Origin: Candidatus Methanoperedens sp.
GTDB taxonomy: Archaea > Halobacteriota > Methanosarcinia > Methanosarcinales > Methanoperedenaceae
Direction: 5' to 3'
DNA length: 5,886 nt
Assembly: GCA_027460605.1 (NCBI GenBank)
Contig: JAPZAN010000212.1
Coordinates: 1 to 5,886 of the forward strand
Of the stretch, positions 1 through 5,209 are shown piece by piece (position 1 is the stretch's first letter; the number at the start of each line of letters is the position of its first letter). The notes under the pieces are model-generated. The model had not been told where the DNA came from and ran no database searches. It worked only from the letters and a program-made list of their open reading frames with translations. The position numbers were made by a program, and so were the translations under genes.

Positions 1-575
1 ACGCGTACATCAGGGACGCATGGAAAAAACCGGATGAATCCGATGTTGGGGAACTCATGTGGGAAAGACGGCAGGAGTGGAGACGGGAACCCGCAGTAAC
101 AAGATTAGACCATCCTACAAGACTTGACAGGGCAAGGTCGCTTGGCTTCAAGGCAAAACAGGGGATTATCGTCGCGCGGGTAAGAATAAGACGCGGCGGC
201 AGGCGCAAATCAAGATGGCAGCGCGGGCGAAGGACAAAGCACATGGGTGTGAACAAGATAACCCCGGGAAAGAGTATCCAGAGCATAGCAGAAGAGCGGG
301 CAGCACGGAGATTCCCGAATTTACAGGTATTGAACAGTTACTGGGTTGGACAGGACGGCAAGCACAAATGGTATGAGACCATTCTTGTGGATACAAGCCA
401 TCCTGCAATCAAGAAGGATAAAAACCTGAAATGGATTTGCAATACAAACCAGAAAGGGCGCGTCTTCAGAGGAAAGACAAGCTCGGGCAGGAAAGGCAGG
501 GGCCAGAGGCGAAAGGGCAGGGGTACTGAAAAGACAAGACCAAGCCTGAGTTCGCATCAGAATAAAGGCAAATGA
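1..575 (+). CDS. rpl15e: 50S ribosomal protein L15e (5'-partial)
   Basis: L15e is a protein of the archaeal/eukaryotic large ribosomal subunit that binds 23S rRNA; bacteria have no orthologue. The frame is open from base 3, so the ATG at 57 is an internal methionine: upstream codons read AYIRDAWKKPDESDVGEL and run into MWERRQEWRREP, the conserved L15e N-terminal region. 190 residues are visible and the family is about 190-200, so only about 5-8 codons are missing. Other hallmarks are the very basic RIRRGGRRKSRWQRGRR stretch, the LNSYWVGQDGKHKWYE segment, the ILVDTSHPAIKKD segment and the Lys/Arg-rich tail ending in EKTRPSLSSHQNKGK. The stop is TGA at 573-575. In many archaea the COG1325 RNA-binding gene follows directly; here it follows after a long palindromic spacer. 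Identification is secure; the true start lies outside the window. Confidence 0.97.
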   Translation, partial: AYIRDAWKKPDESDVGELMWERRQEWRREPAVTRLDHPTRLDRARSLGFKAKQGIIVARVRIRRGGRRKSRWQRGRRTKHMGVNKITPGKSIQSIAEERAARRFPNLQVLNSYWVGQDGKHKWYETILVDTSHPAIKKDKNLKWICNTNQKGRVFRGKTSSGRKGRGQRRKGRGTEKTRPSLSSHQNKGK

Positions 576-852
576 AAAACTTTAAGAAAGTTTTATCAAA
601 AACTGTTGCGTCAGTTTACACCGCGCACACGTATGGCTTCGCCATACGTAAACCTTTAAGAAAGGTTTATCAAACGATAGGTATGCTCTGCATACCTGAA
701 CACCACGTAAACCGGGGTATCGGTTTACGGGTTTATCAAACGATAGGTATGCTCTGCATACCTGAACACCACGTAAACCGGGGTATCGGTTTACGTGGAC
801 ACGCCCTCCCGATGCGTGACTCGGGACGCCATAAAGGGACGTAACCCTTTAT
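576..852. repeat. Palindrome/hairpin array between rpl15e and the next gene
   Basis: This 277-bp spacer is almost wholly made of back-to-back perfect inverted repeats, many with 3-nt loops. In order: 576-594 (AAAACTTT, loop AAG); 600-617 (AAACTG, loop TTGCGT); 629-649 (ACGTATGGC, loop TTC); 650-668 (AAACCTTT, loop AAG); 679-697 (AGGTATGC, loop TCT); 706-729 (CGTAAACCG, loop GGGTAT); the same two again at 745-763 and 771-796; 808-825 (CCCGA stem); and 831-852 (ATAAAGGG stem). The units at 576 and 650 are variants of one another, both followed by ATCAAA. Nothing resembles a protein family, although one frame stays open from 572 to 844. It could be a REP/BIME-like array, a remnant of a mobile element, or an mRNA processing or termination region. 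Function is unknown. Confidence 0.85.
664..795. repeat. Exact tandem duplication, 2 x 66 bp
   Basis: Copy 1 is 664-729 and copy 2 is 730-795; I see no mismatch between them. Each copy begins GGTTTATCAAACGATAGG and contains two hairpins: one with an 8-bp stem and TCT loop, and one with a 9-bp stem and GGGTAT loop. Perfect identity suggests a recent duplication, or continued homogenisation by slippage or recombination. The period is a multiple of three (22 codons), so an apparent in-frame peptide repeat arises, but it is not evidence of coding. Confidence 0.95.
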
Positions 853-853
853 G
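831..853 (+). promoter_or_regulatory. Hairpin occluding the start codon of the RNA-binding protein gene
   Basis: ATAAAGGG (831-838) pairs with CCCTTTAT (845-852) around the loop ACGTAA, an 8-bp stem. The A and U of the AUG start (851-853) lie in the 3' arm. No Shine-Dalgarno-like GGAGG or GGTGA lies at normal distance; the only G-rich run (GGGA, 836-839) sits mostly in the 5' arm. If this forms in the mRNA it would mask the start. A translational control role is inference. Confidence 0.5.
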
Positions 854-1270
854 AGTATCCATAACATCTCGCTTCGCGCCATAGTTTCGGCAACCGAAAG
901 TGAGGACAGGGTAAAGACTGCCCTGTCGCTTTTTCTTTTTGATAATGAAATAGAATCTACGAGGACTGAAGGACATTACGGGAATCCCATTACTATCCTC
1001 CAGGCGCAGCTCAAAGGAAGGGATTGCAAGCGATTTATTGAGCATTTGAAATCAAAACTGACAGAATATGAACTCCAAAGATTGAAAAAAGAGATCGTTG
1101 AAAGGACTGATGATGAGTGTTGTCTTCATTTAAGGTTCGATAAGCAGGCAGCTTTTCAAGGGACAGTGCAGCTTGCGACAACAACCGATACCATTTCTGC
1201 AAGACTGAAGCTCAAAGCGTATCCAGCAAAACGTGAAAAAGCAATCGAGATTGCGGAAACGCTCTTTTGA
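851..1270 (+). CDS. Exosome-associated RNA-binding protein, COG1325/PF01877 (DUF54) family
   Basis: This is a 139-residue archaeal protein of the family annotated as predicted exosome subunit or RNA-binding protein, thought to act with the RNA exosome or RNase P in RNA maturation; its exact role is not established. The N-terminus MSIHNISLRAIVSATESEDR and the core LRFDKQAAFQG (residues 94-104), followed by YPAKREKAIEIA (124-135), match the family pattern. Length is typical. The ATG at 851 is chosen because the family motif begins within the first residues; there is no clear ribosome-binding site and the AUG lies in a hairpin. The position behind rpl15e agrees with the conserved archaeal order, but the usual next genes (RNase P protein, exosome subunits) are absent and a tRNA follows. 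Assignment rests on recalled family motifs. Confidence 0.85.
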   Translation: MSIHNISLRAIVSATESEDRVKTALSLFLFDNEIESTRTEGHYGNPITILQAQLKGRDCKRFIEHLKSKLTEYELQRLKKEIVERTDDECCLHLRFDKQAAFQGTVQLATTTDTISARLKLKAYPAKREKAIEIAETLF

Positions 1271-1290
1271 TTTCAAGATGCACCGCAAAG

Positions 1291-1336
1291 GCGAAATTCG
1301 CTAAGGCTTTTCTGAAACAAAACCTTTATCCTTTTT
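1291..1336 (+). terminator. Probable terminator region after the RNA-binding protein gene
   Basis: A small hairpin GCGA-AAT-TCGC (1291-1301) is followed by a T4 run (1308-1311) and a T5 run in CCTTTTTAG (1332-1336), 40-65 bp after the stop codon. Archaeal transcription usually ends at T-runs, with or without a hairpin. Prediction only. Confidence 0.4.
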
Positions 1337-1345
1337 AGATACATT

Positions 1346-1390
1346 TACGGGGATGCCCCCCATTAAAATCCCGTATTTAAATACGGGGAT
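1346..1390. repeat. Palindromic patch upstream of tRNA-His
   Basis: The patch contains a perfect 18-bp palindrome CCCGTATTTAAATACGGG (1370-1387), a GGGG-ATG-CCCC hairpin (1349-1359), and the direct repeat TACGGGGAT at 1346-1354 and 1382-1390. The layout (hairpin, then GGGGATTCAAG) recalls the subterminal hairpins of IS200/IS605-type elements, but no transposase or tnpB sequence is present. It could equally be a local structure of the tRNA promoter. Confidence 0.6.
1361..1369 (+). promoter_or_regulatory. Possible box A (TATA) of tRNA-His
   Basis: CATTAAAAT, preceded by a C-run, is centred about 26 bp before position 1391, which would give a short leader to the mature tRNA end at 1398. The better-looking TTTAAATA at 1376-1383 is too close to the tRNA to serve. 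Weak prediction. Confidence 0.35.
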
Positions 1391-1397
1391 TCAAGGT

Positions 1398-1473
1398 GCC
1401 TGGGTGGGGTAGCTGGTTATCCTATGGGACTGTGGATCCTACGACTCGGGTTCGAATCCCGACCCGGGCCCCA
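1398..1473 (+). tRNA. tRNA-His (anticodon GTG), CCA encoded
   Basis: A complete cloverleaf can be folded by hand. The acceptor GCCTGGG (1398-1404) pairs with CCCGGGC (1463-1469), with one G-U pair. The D-arm has GG at 1415-1416. The anticodon stem TGGGA/TCCTA (1425-1429/1437-1441) encloses the loop CTGTGGA with anticodon GTG at 1432-1434. The variable loop has 4 nt. The T-stem TCGGG/CCCGA (1446-1450/1458-1462) encloses TTCGAAT. The discriminator is C73 (1470), as expected for histidine tRNA, and CCA is encoded (1471-1473). Oddly, base -1 (1397) is T, so the G-1 identity base of tRNA-His is not templated and would have to be added after transcription. No intron is visible. Confidence 0.97.
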
Positions 1474-1479
1474 TATAAA

Positions 1480-1484
1480 TTTTT
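1480..1484 (+). terminator. T-run after tRNA-His
   Basis: A T5 run lies 7 nt after the CCA end, followed by a weak hairpin TTCGA-AGCCCTA-TCGAA. This suits archaeal oligo-T termination of a single tRNA transcript. Confidence 0.45.
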
Positions 1485-1514
1485 CGAAGCCCTATCGAAG
1501 AATGTATAATCTAA

Positions 1515-1522
1515 TTATATAA
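1515..1522 (+). promoter_or_regulatory. TATA-like box in the tRNA-lipoprotein gap
   Basis: TTATATAA is a good archaeal box A and predicts a start near 1544. The only thing downstream on this strand is a 41-codon ORF, ATG 1558 to TGA 1681-1683 (begins MAVGMNFRNCWHSW, basic), with no ribosome-binding site and no family I recognise. Apart from this box, a hairpin AACTG-TTGGCA-CAGTT (1582-1597) and minus-strand T-runs, I see nothing in 1485-1714. Confidence 0.35.
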
Positions 1523-1620
1523 AAAGGTAAGACTCTGACGGAACTCTATCAATACCAATGGCCGTAGGAATGAATTTTAGGAACTGTTGGCACAGTTGGA
1601 TAAAAACTTATGTCAGTGAT

Positions 1621-1643
1621 AAGAAAAGAAAAATGCATAAAAA
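1621..1643 (-). terminator. Probable T-run terminator of the acnB-lipoprotein transcript
   Basis: Read on the minus strand, the stretch about 70-95 nt after the lipoprotein stop holds two T5 runs (1643-1639, 1633-1629) and a T4 run (1627-1624) in close succession, the usual archaeal termination signal. A hairpin near the stop (TTGAG/CTCAA, about 1679-1698) may contribute. Confidence 0.4.
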
Positions 1644-1714
1644 GCCCAATTTCCCTGTCGTTTTCAAGTGTTATTCGGCTTGAGGAGATTTTTCTCAAAT
1701 TAATGAATTGAAAA

Positions 1715-2410
1715 TTACTTTCTTATATCCTTTTCCATAAGTATGCGTTTTTTCTTAAGTTCGTTAATGTTCCAAAGATAATAACCCATGACACAAATAA
1801 AGAAGACGGAAAGTAAAAAAAAGAAATAGAACAATAATGTCGGGGCATCTTTAAGCTGGTATTTCACTGTTATTTGTCCAAACTCGGGATCGGGCTTTTC
1901 CCAGATAATCACTTCTCTTCCTGATGCATCCTGCGTAATGTTATCTGGAGGCGGCTGGATGAGACCTAAAAATTTGGAAGTTGCAGTGTAATTTAAAGGT
2001 AAAACCACCCGGATTGTTCCATTTTTGGTTATCGGGTAAATAAAATCCCCGCCGCCTGCCTGTGTATATGCAACCCATCCTGAAAAGGGTGAGCTAAAGT
2101 TCATCTGGATATAATTTTTTCCAAGAACCGGTCCCATTGAAGCATTGAATGAAACATTTTTACCTGAATAATCCACTGCGACCGGATTCCTGAAATTGGT
2201 ATCAGCATTGCCGTTAATAATGAAATCAACAGAAGTTTTATTGACGACATTTTCCACAACCTGCACTGAAGAGTCTGCCGGGTAAAAAACAGTTGTATTA
2301 TTAAGCCCCGGAAGTTCATATTCTGTTGGATTCCCGGCCTCTATCTGCGGGTAAACGCATCCGGATACAAGTATTAAAAGCAAAATGCCAAGGAATAATT
2401 CCAACTTCAT
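1715..2410 (-). CDS. Membrane-anchored surface lipoprotein, unknown function
   Basis: No function is recognised; it may belong to an archaeal DUF family such as DUF5803, but this is only a resemblance in architecture. From the ATG at 2410 it has 231 residues. Residues 2-17 form a hydrophobic signal with lipobox LVSGC (Cys18). Residues 19-189 are predicted to lie outside the cell. A membrane segment follows at about 190-213 (LLFYFFFLLSVFFICVMGYY), then a short cytoplasmic tail with KKKR and KDIRK. The outer part carries nine N-X-S/T sequons (Asn 37, 38, 57, 85, 89, 104, 130, 140, 157), so heavy N-glycosylation is plausible. An in-frame TTG at 2437 would add MKRILFRTS, giving a more basic signal n-region. 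I prefer the ATG because a TATA box at 2457-2465 puts transcription start near 2435. It lies 23-50 bp behind acnB on the same strand and could be co-transcribed; a functional link to aconitase is not evident. Confidence 0.75.
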   Translation of the reverse strand: MKLELFLGILLLILVSGCVYPQIEAGNPTEYELPGLNNTTVFYPADSSVQVVENVVNKTSVDFIINGNADTNFRNPVAVDYSGKNVSFNASMGPVLGKNYIQMNFSSPFSGWVAYTQAGGGDFIYPITKNGTIRVVLPLNYTATSKFLGLIQPPPDNITQDASGREVIIWEKPDPEFGQITVKYQLKDAPTLLFYFFFLLSVFFICVMGYYLWNINELKKKRILMEKDIRK

Positions 2411-2456
2411 TGATGTACGGAATAATATCCGCTTCAATCTTAACTATTTCCATAGC

Positions 2457-2465
2457 GTTTTTATA
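2457..2465 (-). promoter_or_regulatory. TATA box overlapping the acnB stop codon
   Basis: The minus strand reads ATTTATAAAAAC here; the core TTTATAAAA overlaps the acnB stop (2463-2461). Its centre is about 26 bp before 2435, giving a 25-nt leader to the ATG at 2410. It suggests the lipoprotein gene can be transcribed apart from acnB. Confidence 0.45.
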
Positions 2466-4920
2466 AATACGAAATATACTCTTCGTGTGTCGGTATCCTT
2501 CCTAATATCGCGATAACAGCGGCAAGTTCTGCCGAGCCGAGATACACCTTTGCATTTTTACCCATCCGGTTATCAAAATTGCGCGTAGATGTGGAGAACA
2601 CGACTGCATTATCAGCAACCCTTGCCTGGTTGCCCATGCAGAGGCTGCATCCCGGTATCTCCATCCTTGCGCCGAGTTCTTTCAACCTTGAATAAGCGCC
2701 TGTTTCTTTCATGTGTTTTTCGATAAGCCTTGTCGGCGGGGCAATCCATGTTTTTGATGCAATGCGGTCTGCTTTCCCAAGTATCCCGGCAGCCCTGTCA
2801 AACTGTTCAAGTCCTATCATGCATGAACCGATAAACACCTCATCGATTTTTTCTCCTGCCACAAGTGAGAGCGGTTTTATGTAATCAGGGTCGTTGGGAC
2901 ATGCAAGCAGTGGTTCGGTTATCCGGGAGAGGTCAATCTCTATAACGTCGGCATATTCGGCGTCGGCGTCTGCATGAAGCAGCGAGGGCTTTTTTAGCCA
3001 TTCTTCCATTGCCCTGATGCGCATTTGCAGCGCTTTTGATGAATATCCCTCGCTAACAAGCGCTCTTAGTATGGAAATATTGGTCTTGAGGTAAGACACA
3101 ACCTGCTCCTGCGACAGGGCGATTACCGCCGCTTCAGCCGAGCGCTCGGCAGATGAATCCGTAAGTTCAAAAGCCTGCTCGACAGTGAGGTCGGGAAGTC
3201 CTTCTATCTCGATTATCCTGCCATTAAAGATGTTCTTCTTGTTTTTCTTTTCAAGGCTGAGCTTGCCCTGTTTTAGCGCAAAATACGGGATGGCATTAAC
3301 TACATCCCGTAAAAAAATACCTTTCCCAGTCGCGCCTTTCCACCTGACAAGCACGCTTTGCGGCATGTCAAGCGGCATTACACCAAGGGATGCGGCAAAA
3401 GCCACAAGACCGCTTCCGGCAGGGAATGAGATACCTATCGGGAAGCGCGTATGGCTGTCGCCTCCGGTTCCCACGGTATCGGGCAGGAGCATCCTGTTCA
3501 ACCATGAATGGATTATCCCGTCCCCGGGTTTTAGCACAACTGCCCCTCTTTCCTTGAAAAACCGCGCAAGCTCCATATGCATCACCATATCGGCAGGTGT
3601 GGGATACGCTGCCGTATGACAGAAAGACTGCATGACCAGAGGCGCTTCGAATTCAAGGCAGACAAGCTCTTTTATTTCATCTGCGGTCATGGGGCCTGTG
3701 GTGTCCTGCGAGCCAACAGTCGTTATTTTTGGGAGACATGCCTGTCCCGGACGCACGCCGGGAAGACCGCATGCCTTACCCACTATTTTCTGGGCAAGAG
3801 TATAACCATTTGCTGACCGCGGCTGTTCGACAGGTTTAATAAAAATATCATATTTTTCTAAAAGTGCATCCTGCGCTTTTCTTGTCAGCTCTTTCCCGAT
3901 TATCAAGAGAAGCCTTCCGCCGGCTTTGTATTCATCAGGGAGCGTTTCAGGTTCAAGGCTAAATGCTGCCACTACGCGCATGTTTTCACCGCGAATCCGT
4001 CCATTTACGAAATCGATTGTAACTATCATGCCTTTTTCAAGCCCGGACACATCGCATCTTATGGGAAGAGCCCCGCTGTCTCTTGCCGTGTTAAAGAAAA
4101 TGGGTGCTACCTGGCTTCCCAGAATCACTCCGCCTTTGCGTTTATTAGGGACGCCGGGAATGTCTTCCCCTATCCACCAGATAAGTGAATTGGCTGCCGA
4201 TTTCCTGCTGCTGCCTGTCCCGACCACGTCTGCAACGAACGCAACCGGATAACCCTGTTTTTTGAGTTCCCTTAATTCCGAAAGCGCGCCCGGATAGCGG
4301 GATTCGAGCATGGAAAGGGCATGGAGCGGGATATCAGGACGAGTCCCCGCATGCGAAGCCGGTGATAAATCGTCGGTATTGACCTCGCCGGGCACTTTAA
4401 AAACTATCACTTTCTGTTCTTTTGGGATTCCGGCGCTGTTGGTGAACCACTCGGCTTTTGCCCAGCTTTCGAGGACTTTCCTGGCATTGGGATTGGTACG
4501 GGCAAGCTTGTTGAGCTTATCGAAGAAACCGAAGATTAAAATAGTGTTTGACAGGGCATGAACAGCCTCATCCGCAAGCTCTTTGTCTTCAAGCAATTCT
4601 ATAAGAGTTTCTATATTATACCCGCCTTTCATCATGCCAAGAAGCCTGACAGATTCACGGGGCGTGAGTATCGGGGATGATTTCTCGCCAAGCGCCAGAT
4701 GCCTTAAGAGCTTTGCTTTTTCAAGCGCTGCAGGGTCAACGCCCGGCGGGATATGTTCTTTTAAGAGTGAAAGGATGAAGTCTTCCATGCCGGCAGGAGG
4801 GGCAATCACTAATTCGGAGAGGGCTTTTACCTGTTCTGCGTTCAGGGGCAGGGGCGGGATTCCAAGGTTTTGCCTCTCAGCAATGTGTTTTTTATAATTG
4901 TTTAGAGCTTCGGGGAACAT
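2461..4920 (-). CDS. acnB: Aconitate hydratase B (AcnB)
   Basis: It interconverts citrate and isocitrate via cis-aconitate in the cytoplasm, using a [4Fe-4S] cluster; AcnB proteins may also hydrate 2-methyl-cis-aconitate. The domain order is that of AcnB: N-terminal HEAT-like domain (about 1-160, with PPAGMEDFILSLL and MKGGYNIETLI), swivel domain (about 170-360, with NTDDLSPASHAGTRPDIPLHA and DVVGTGSSRKSA at 231-242), then the three-domain core (SQDTTGPMT 404-412, GTGGDSHTRFPIG from 484). The cluster ligands are present: Cys700 in FIGSCM, and Cys758 and Cys761 in IPGCSLCMGNQ. At 819 aa it is shorter than the 865-aa E. coli enzyme: about 10 residues are missing in the swivel domain, and the protein stops right after PTHEEYISYL, about 35 residues early. 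After Cys700 the usual TNIGHFRAAG-like segment reads IGLEQFDRAAG. The ATG at 4920 matches the AcnB start; an in-frame stop lies about 30 bp upstream. No strong ribosome-binding site is seen. In this lineage it would supply the citrate-to-2-oxoglutarate branch. Confidence 0.97.
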   Translation of the reverse strand: MFPEALNNYKKHIAERQNLGIPPLPLNAEQVKALSELVIAPPAGMEDFILSLLKEHIPPGVDPAALEKAKLLRHLALGEKSSPILTPRESVRLLGMMKGGYNIETLIELLEDKELADEAVHALSNTILIFGFFDKLNKLARTNPNARKVLESWAKAEWFTNSAGIPKEQKVIVFKVPGEVNTDDLSPASHAGTRPDIPLHALSMLESRYPGALSELRELKKQGYPVAFVADVVGTGSSRKSAANSLIWWIGEDIPGVPNKRKGGVILGSQVAPIFFNTARDSGALPIRCDVSGLEKGMIVTIDFVNGRIRGENMRVVAAFSLEPETLPDEYKAGGRLLLIIGKELTRKAQDALLEKYDIFIKPVEQPRSANGYTLAQKIVGKACGLPGVRPGQACLPKITTVGSQDTTGPMTADEIKELVCLEFEAPLVMQSFCHTAAYPTPADMVMHMELARFFKERGAVVLKPGDGIIHSWLNRMLLPDTVGTGGDSHTRFPIGISFPAGSGLVAFAASLGVMPLDMPQSVLVRWKGATGKGIFLRDVVNAIPYFALKQGKLSLEKKNKKNIFNGRIIEIEGLPDLTVEQAFELTDSSAERSAEAAVIALSQEQVVSYLKTNISILRALVSEGYSSKALQMRIRAMEEWLKKPSLLHADADAEYADVIEIDLSRITEPLLACPNDPDYIKPLSLVAGEKIDEVFIGSCMIGLEQFDRAAGILGKADRIASKTWIAPPTRLIEKHMKETGAYSRLKELGARMEIPGCSLCMGNQARVADNAVVFSTSTRNFDNRMGKNAKVYLGSAELAAVIAILGRIPTHEEYISYL

Positions 4921-4948
4921 TTCGTGCCTGAAGAGGTTTGCTATGTCT

Positions 4949-4958
4949 ATTAATTTAA
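4949..4958 (-). promoter_or_regulatory. Possible TATA box of acnB
   Basis: The minus strand reads TTAAATTAAT about 30 bp before the acnB ATG, predicting a start within a few bases of the ATG and hence a leaderless or near-leaderless mRNA. That agrees with the missing Shine-Dalgarno sequence. A second AT-rich candidate (TTTTAAACT, minus strand, about 4990-4998) would give a leader of about 50 nt. Confidence 0.35.
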
Positions 4959-4998
4959 CGCAGAAGGGATATCGACAAGCTGATGAAATAGTTTAAAA

Positions 4999-5133
4999 CC
5001 ACGGAGGGCACGGAGAGCACAGAGAAGATGGAATTGAATGAAAGGTCATGTGGTTGGTAGAGATCACCGCAAAGGCGCAAAGGTCGCGAAGTAAATATTG
5101 CACTGCTTTGCGTTCTCTGCGTCTCTGCGGTGA
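4999..5133 (+). repeat. Decayed or minimal repeat element resembling the ends of a GxxExxY gene
   Basis: The left part holds three 9-10 bp units: CACGGAGGG, CACGGAGAG, CACAGAGAAG (5000-5027). Then ATG 5028 opens MELNERSCGW and stops at TAG 5058-5060. The right part is an imperfect inverted repeat: arm 5064-5091 (starts TCACCGCAAAGGCGCAAAGG) against arm 5106-5133 (ends CTCTGCGTCTCTGCGGTGA), 22 of 28 positions pairing, loop 5092-5105. Such CACGGAG and CACCGCAAAGG strings are, from memory, common dispersed repeats in environmental bacteria and archaea, often flanking genes for GxxExxY (PF13366) proteins, which begin MELNE-like and end LCVLCVSAV-like. The latter is encoded here at 5106-5132 in the same frame as the ATG. 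I read this as both ends of such an element with the body deleted. The repeat is clear; the origin is inference. Confidence 0.65.
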
Positions 5134-5192
5134 ATATTTTGCAGTTAATTCCTTATTTTTCAAATGCAAAATATGGGTATTTTAGAACTTAG

Positions 5193-5204
5193 AAAAAAGA
5201 AAAA
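5193..5204 (-). terminator. T-run terminator of the SRPBCC gene
   Basis: On the minus strand TTTTTCTTTTTT begins 6 nt after the stop codon (5212-5210). It is a typical archaeal oligo-T termination signal and separates this gene from acnB. Confidence 0.55.
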
Positions 5205-5209
5205 CACCA

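Noticed and set aside
572..844. Open frame of 90 codons with a 22-residue internal repeat
   Set aside because: The frame is open only because the 66-bp repeat unit is a multiple of three and has no stop in this phase. The DNA is a chain of palindromes and the peptide resembles no protein.
576..852. CRISPR array
   Set aside because: The repeats are adjacent palindromes and one tandem duplication, with no regular unique spacers and no cas genes.
1376..1383. TTTAAATA as the TATA box of tRNA-His
   Set aside because: Its centre is only about 18 bp before the mature tRNA end, which would put transcription start inside the tRNA.
1398..1473. tRNA-His as an integration (attachment) site
   Set aside because: I found no second copy of the tRNA 3' end in the window and no integrase gene.
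2440..2463. Possibility that acnB is prematurely stopped and once continued further
   Set aside because: The codons after the stop show no convincing match to the AcnB tail and meet another stop within about seven codons; a natural short C-terminus is simpler.
3185..4897. Several open frames on the plus strand within 3185-4897
   Set aside because: They lie antisense to acnB, whose frame is intact and strongly matches its family throughout; they are codon-bias shadows.
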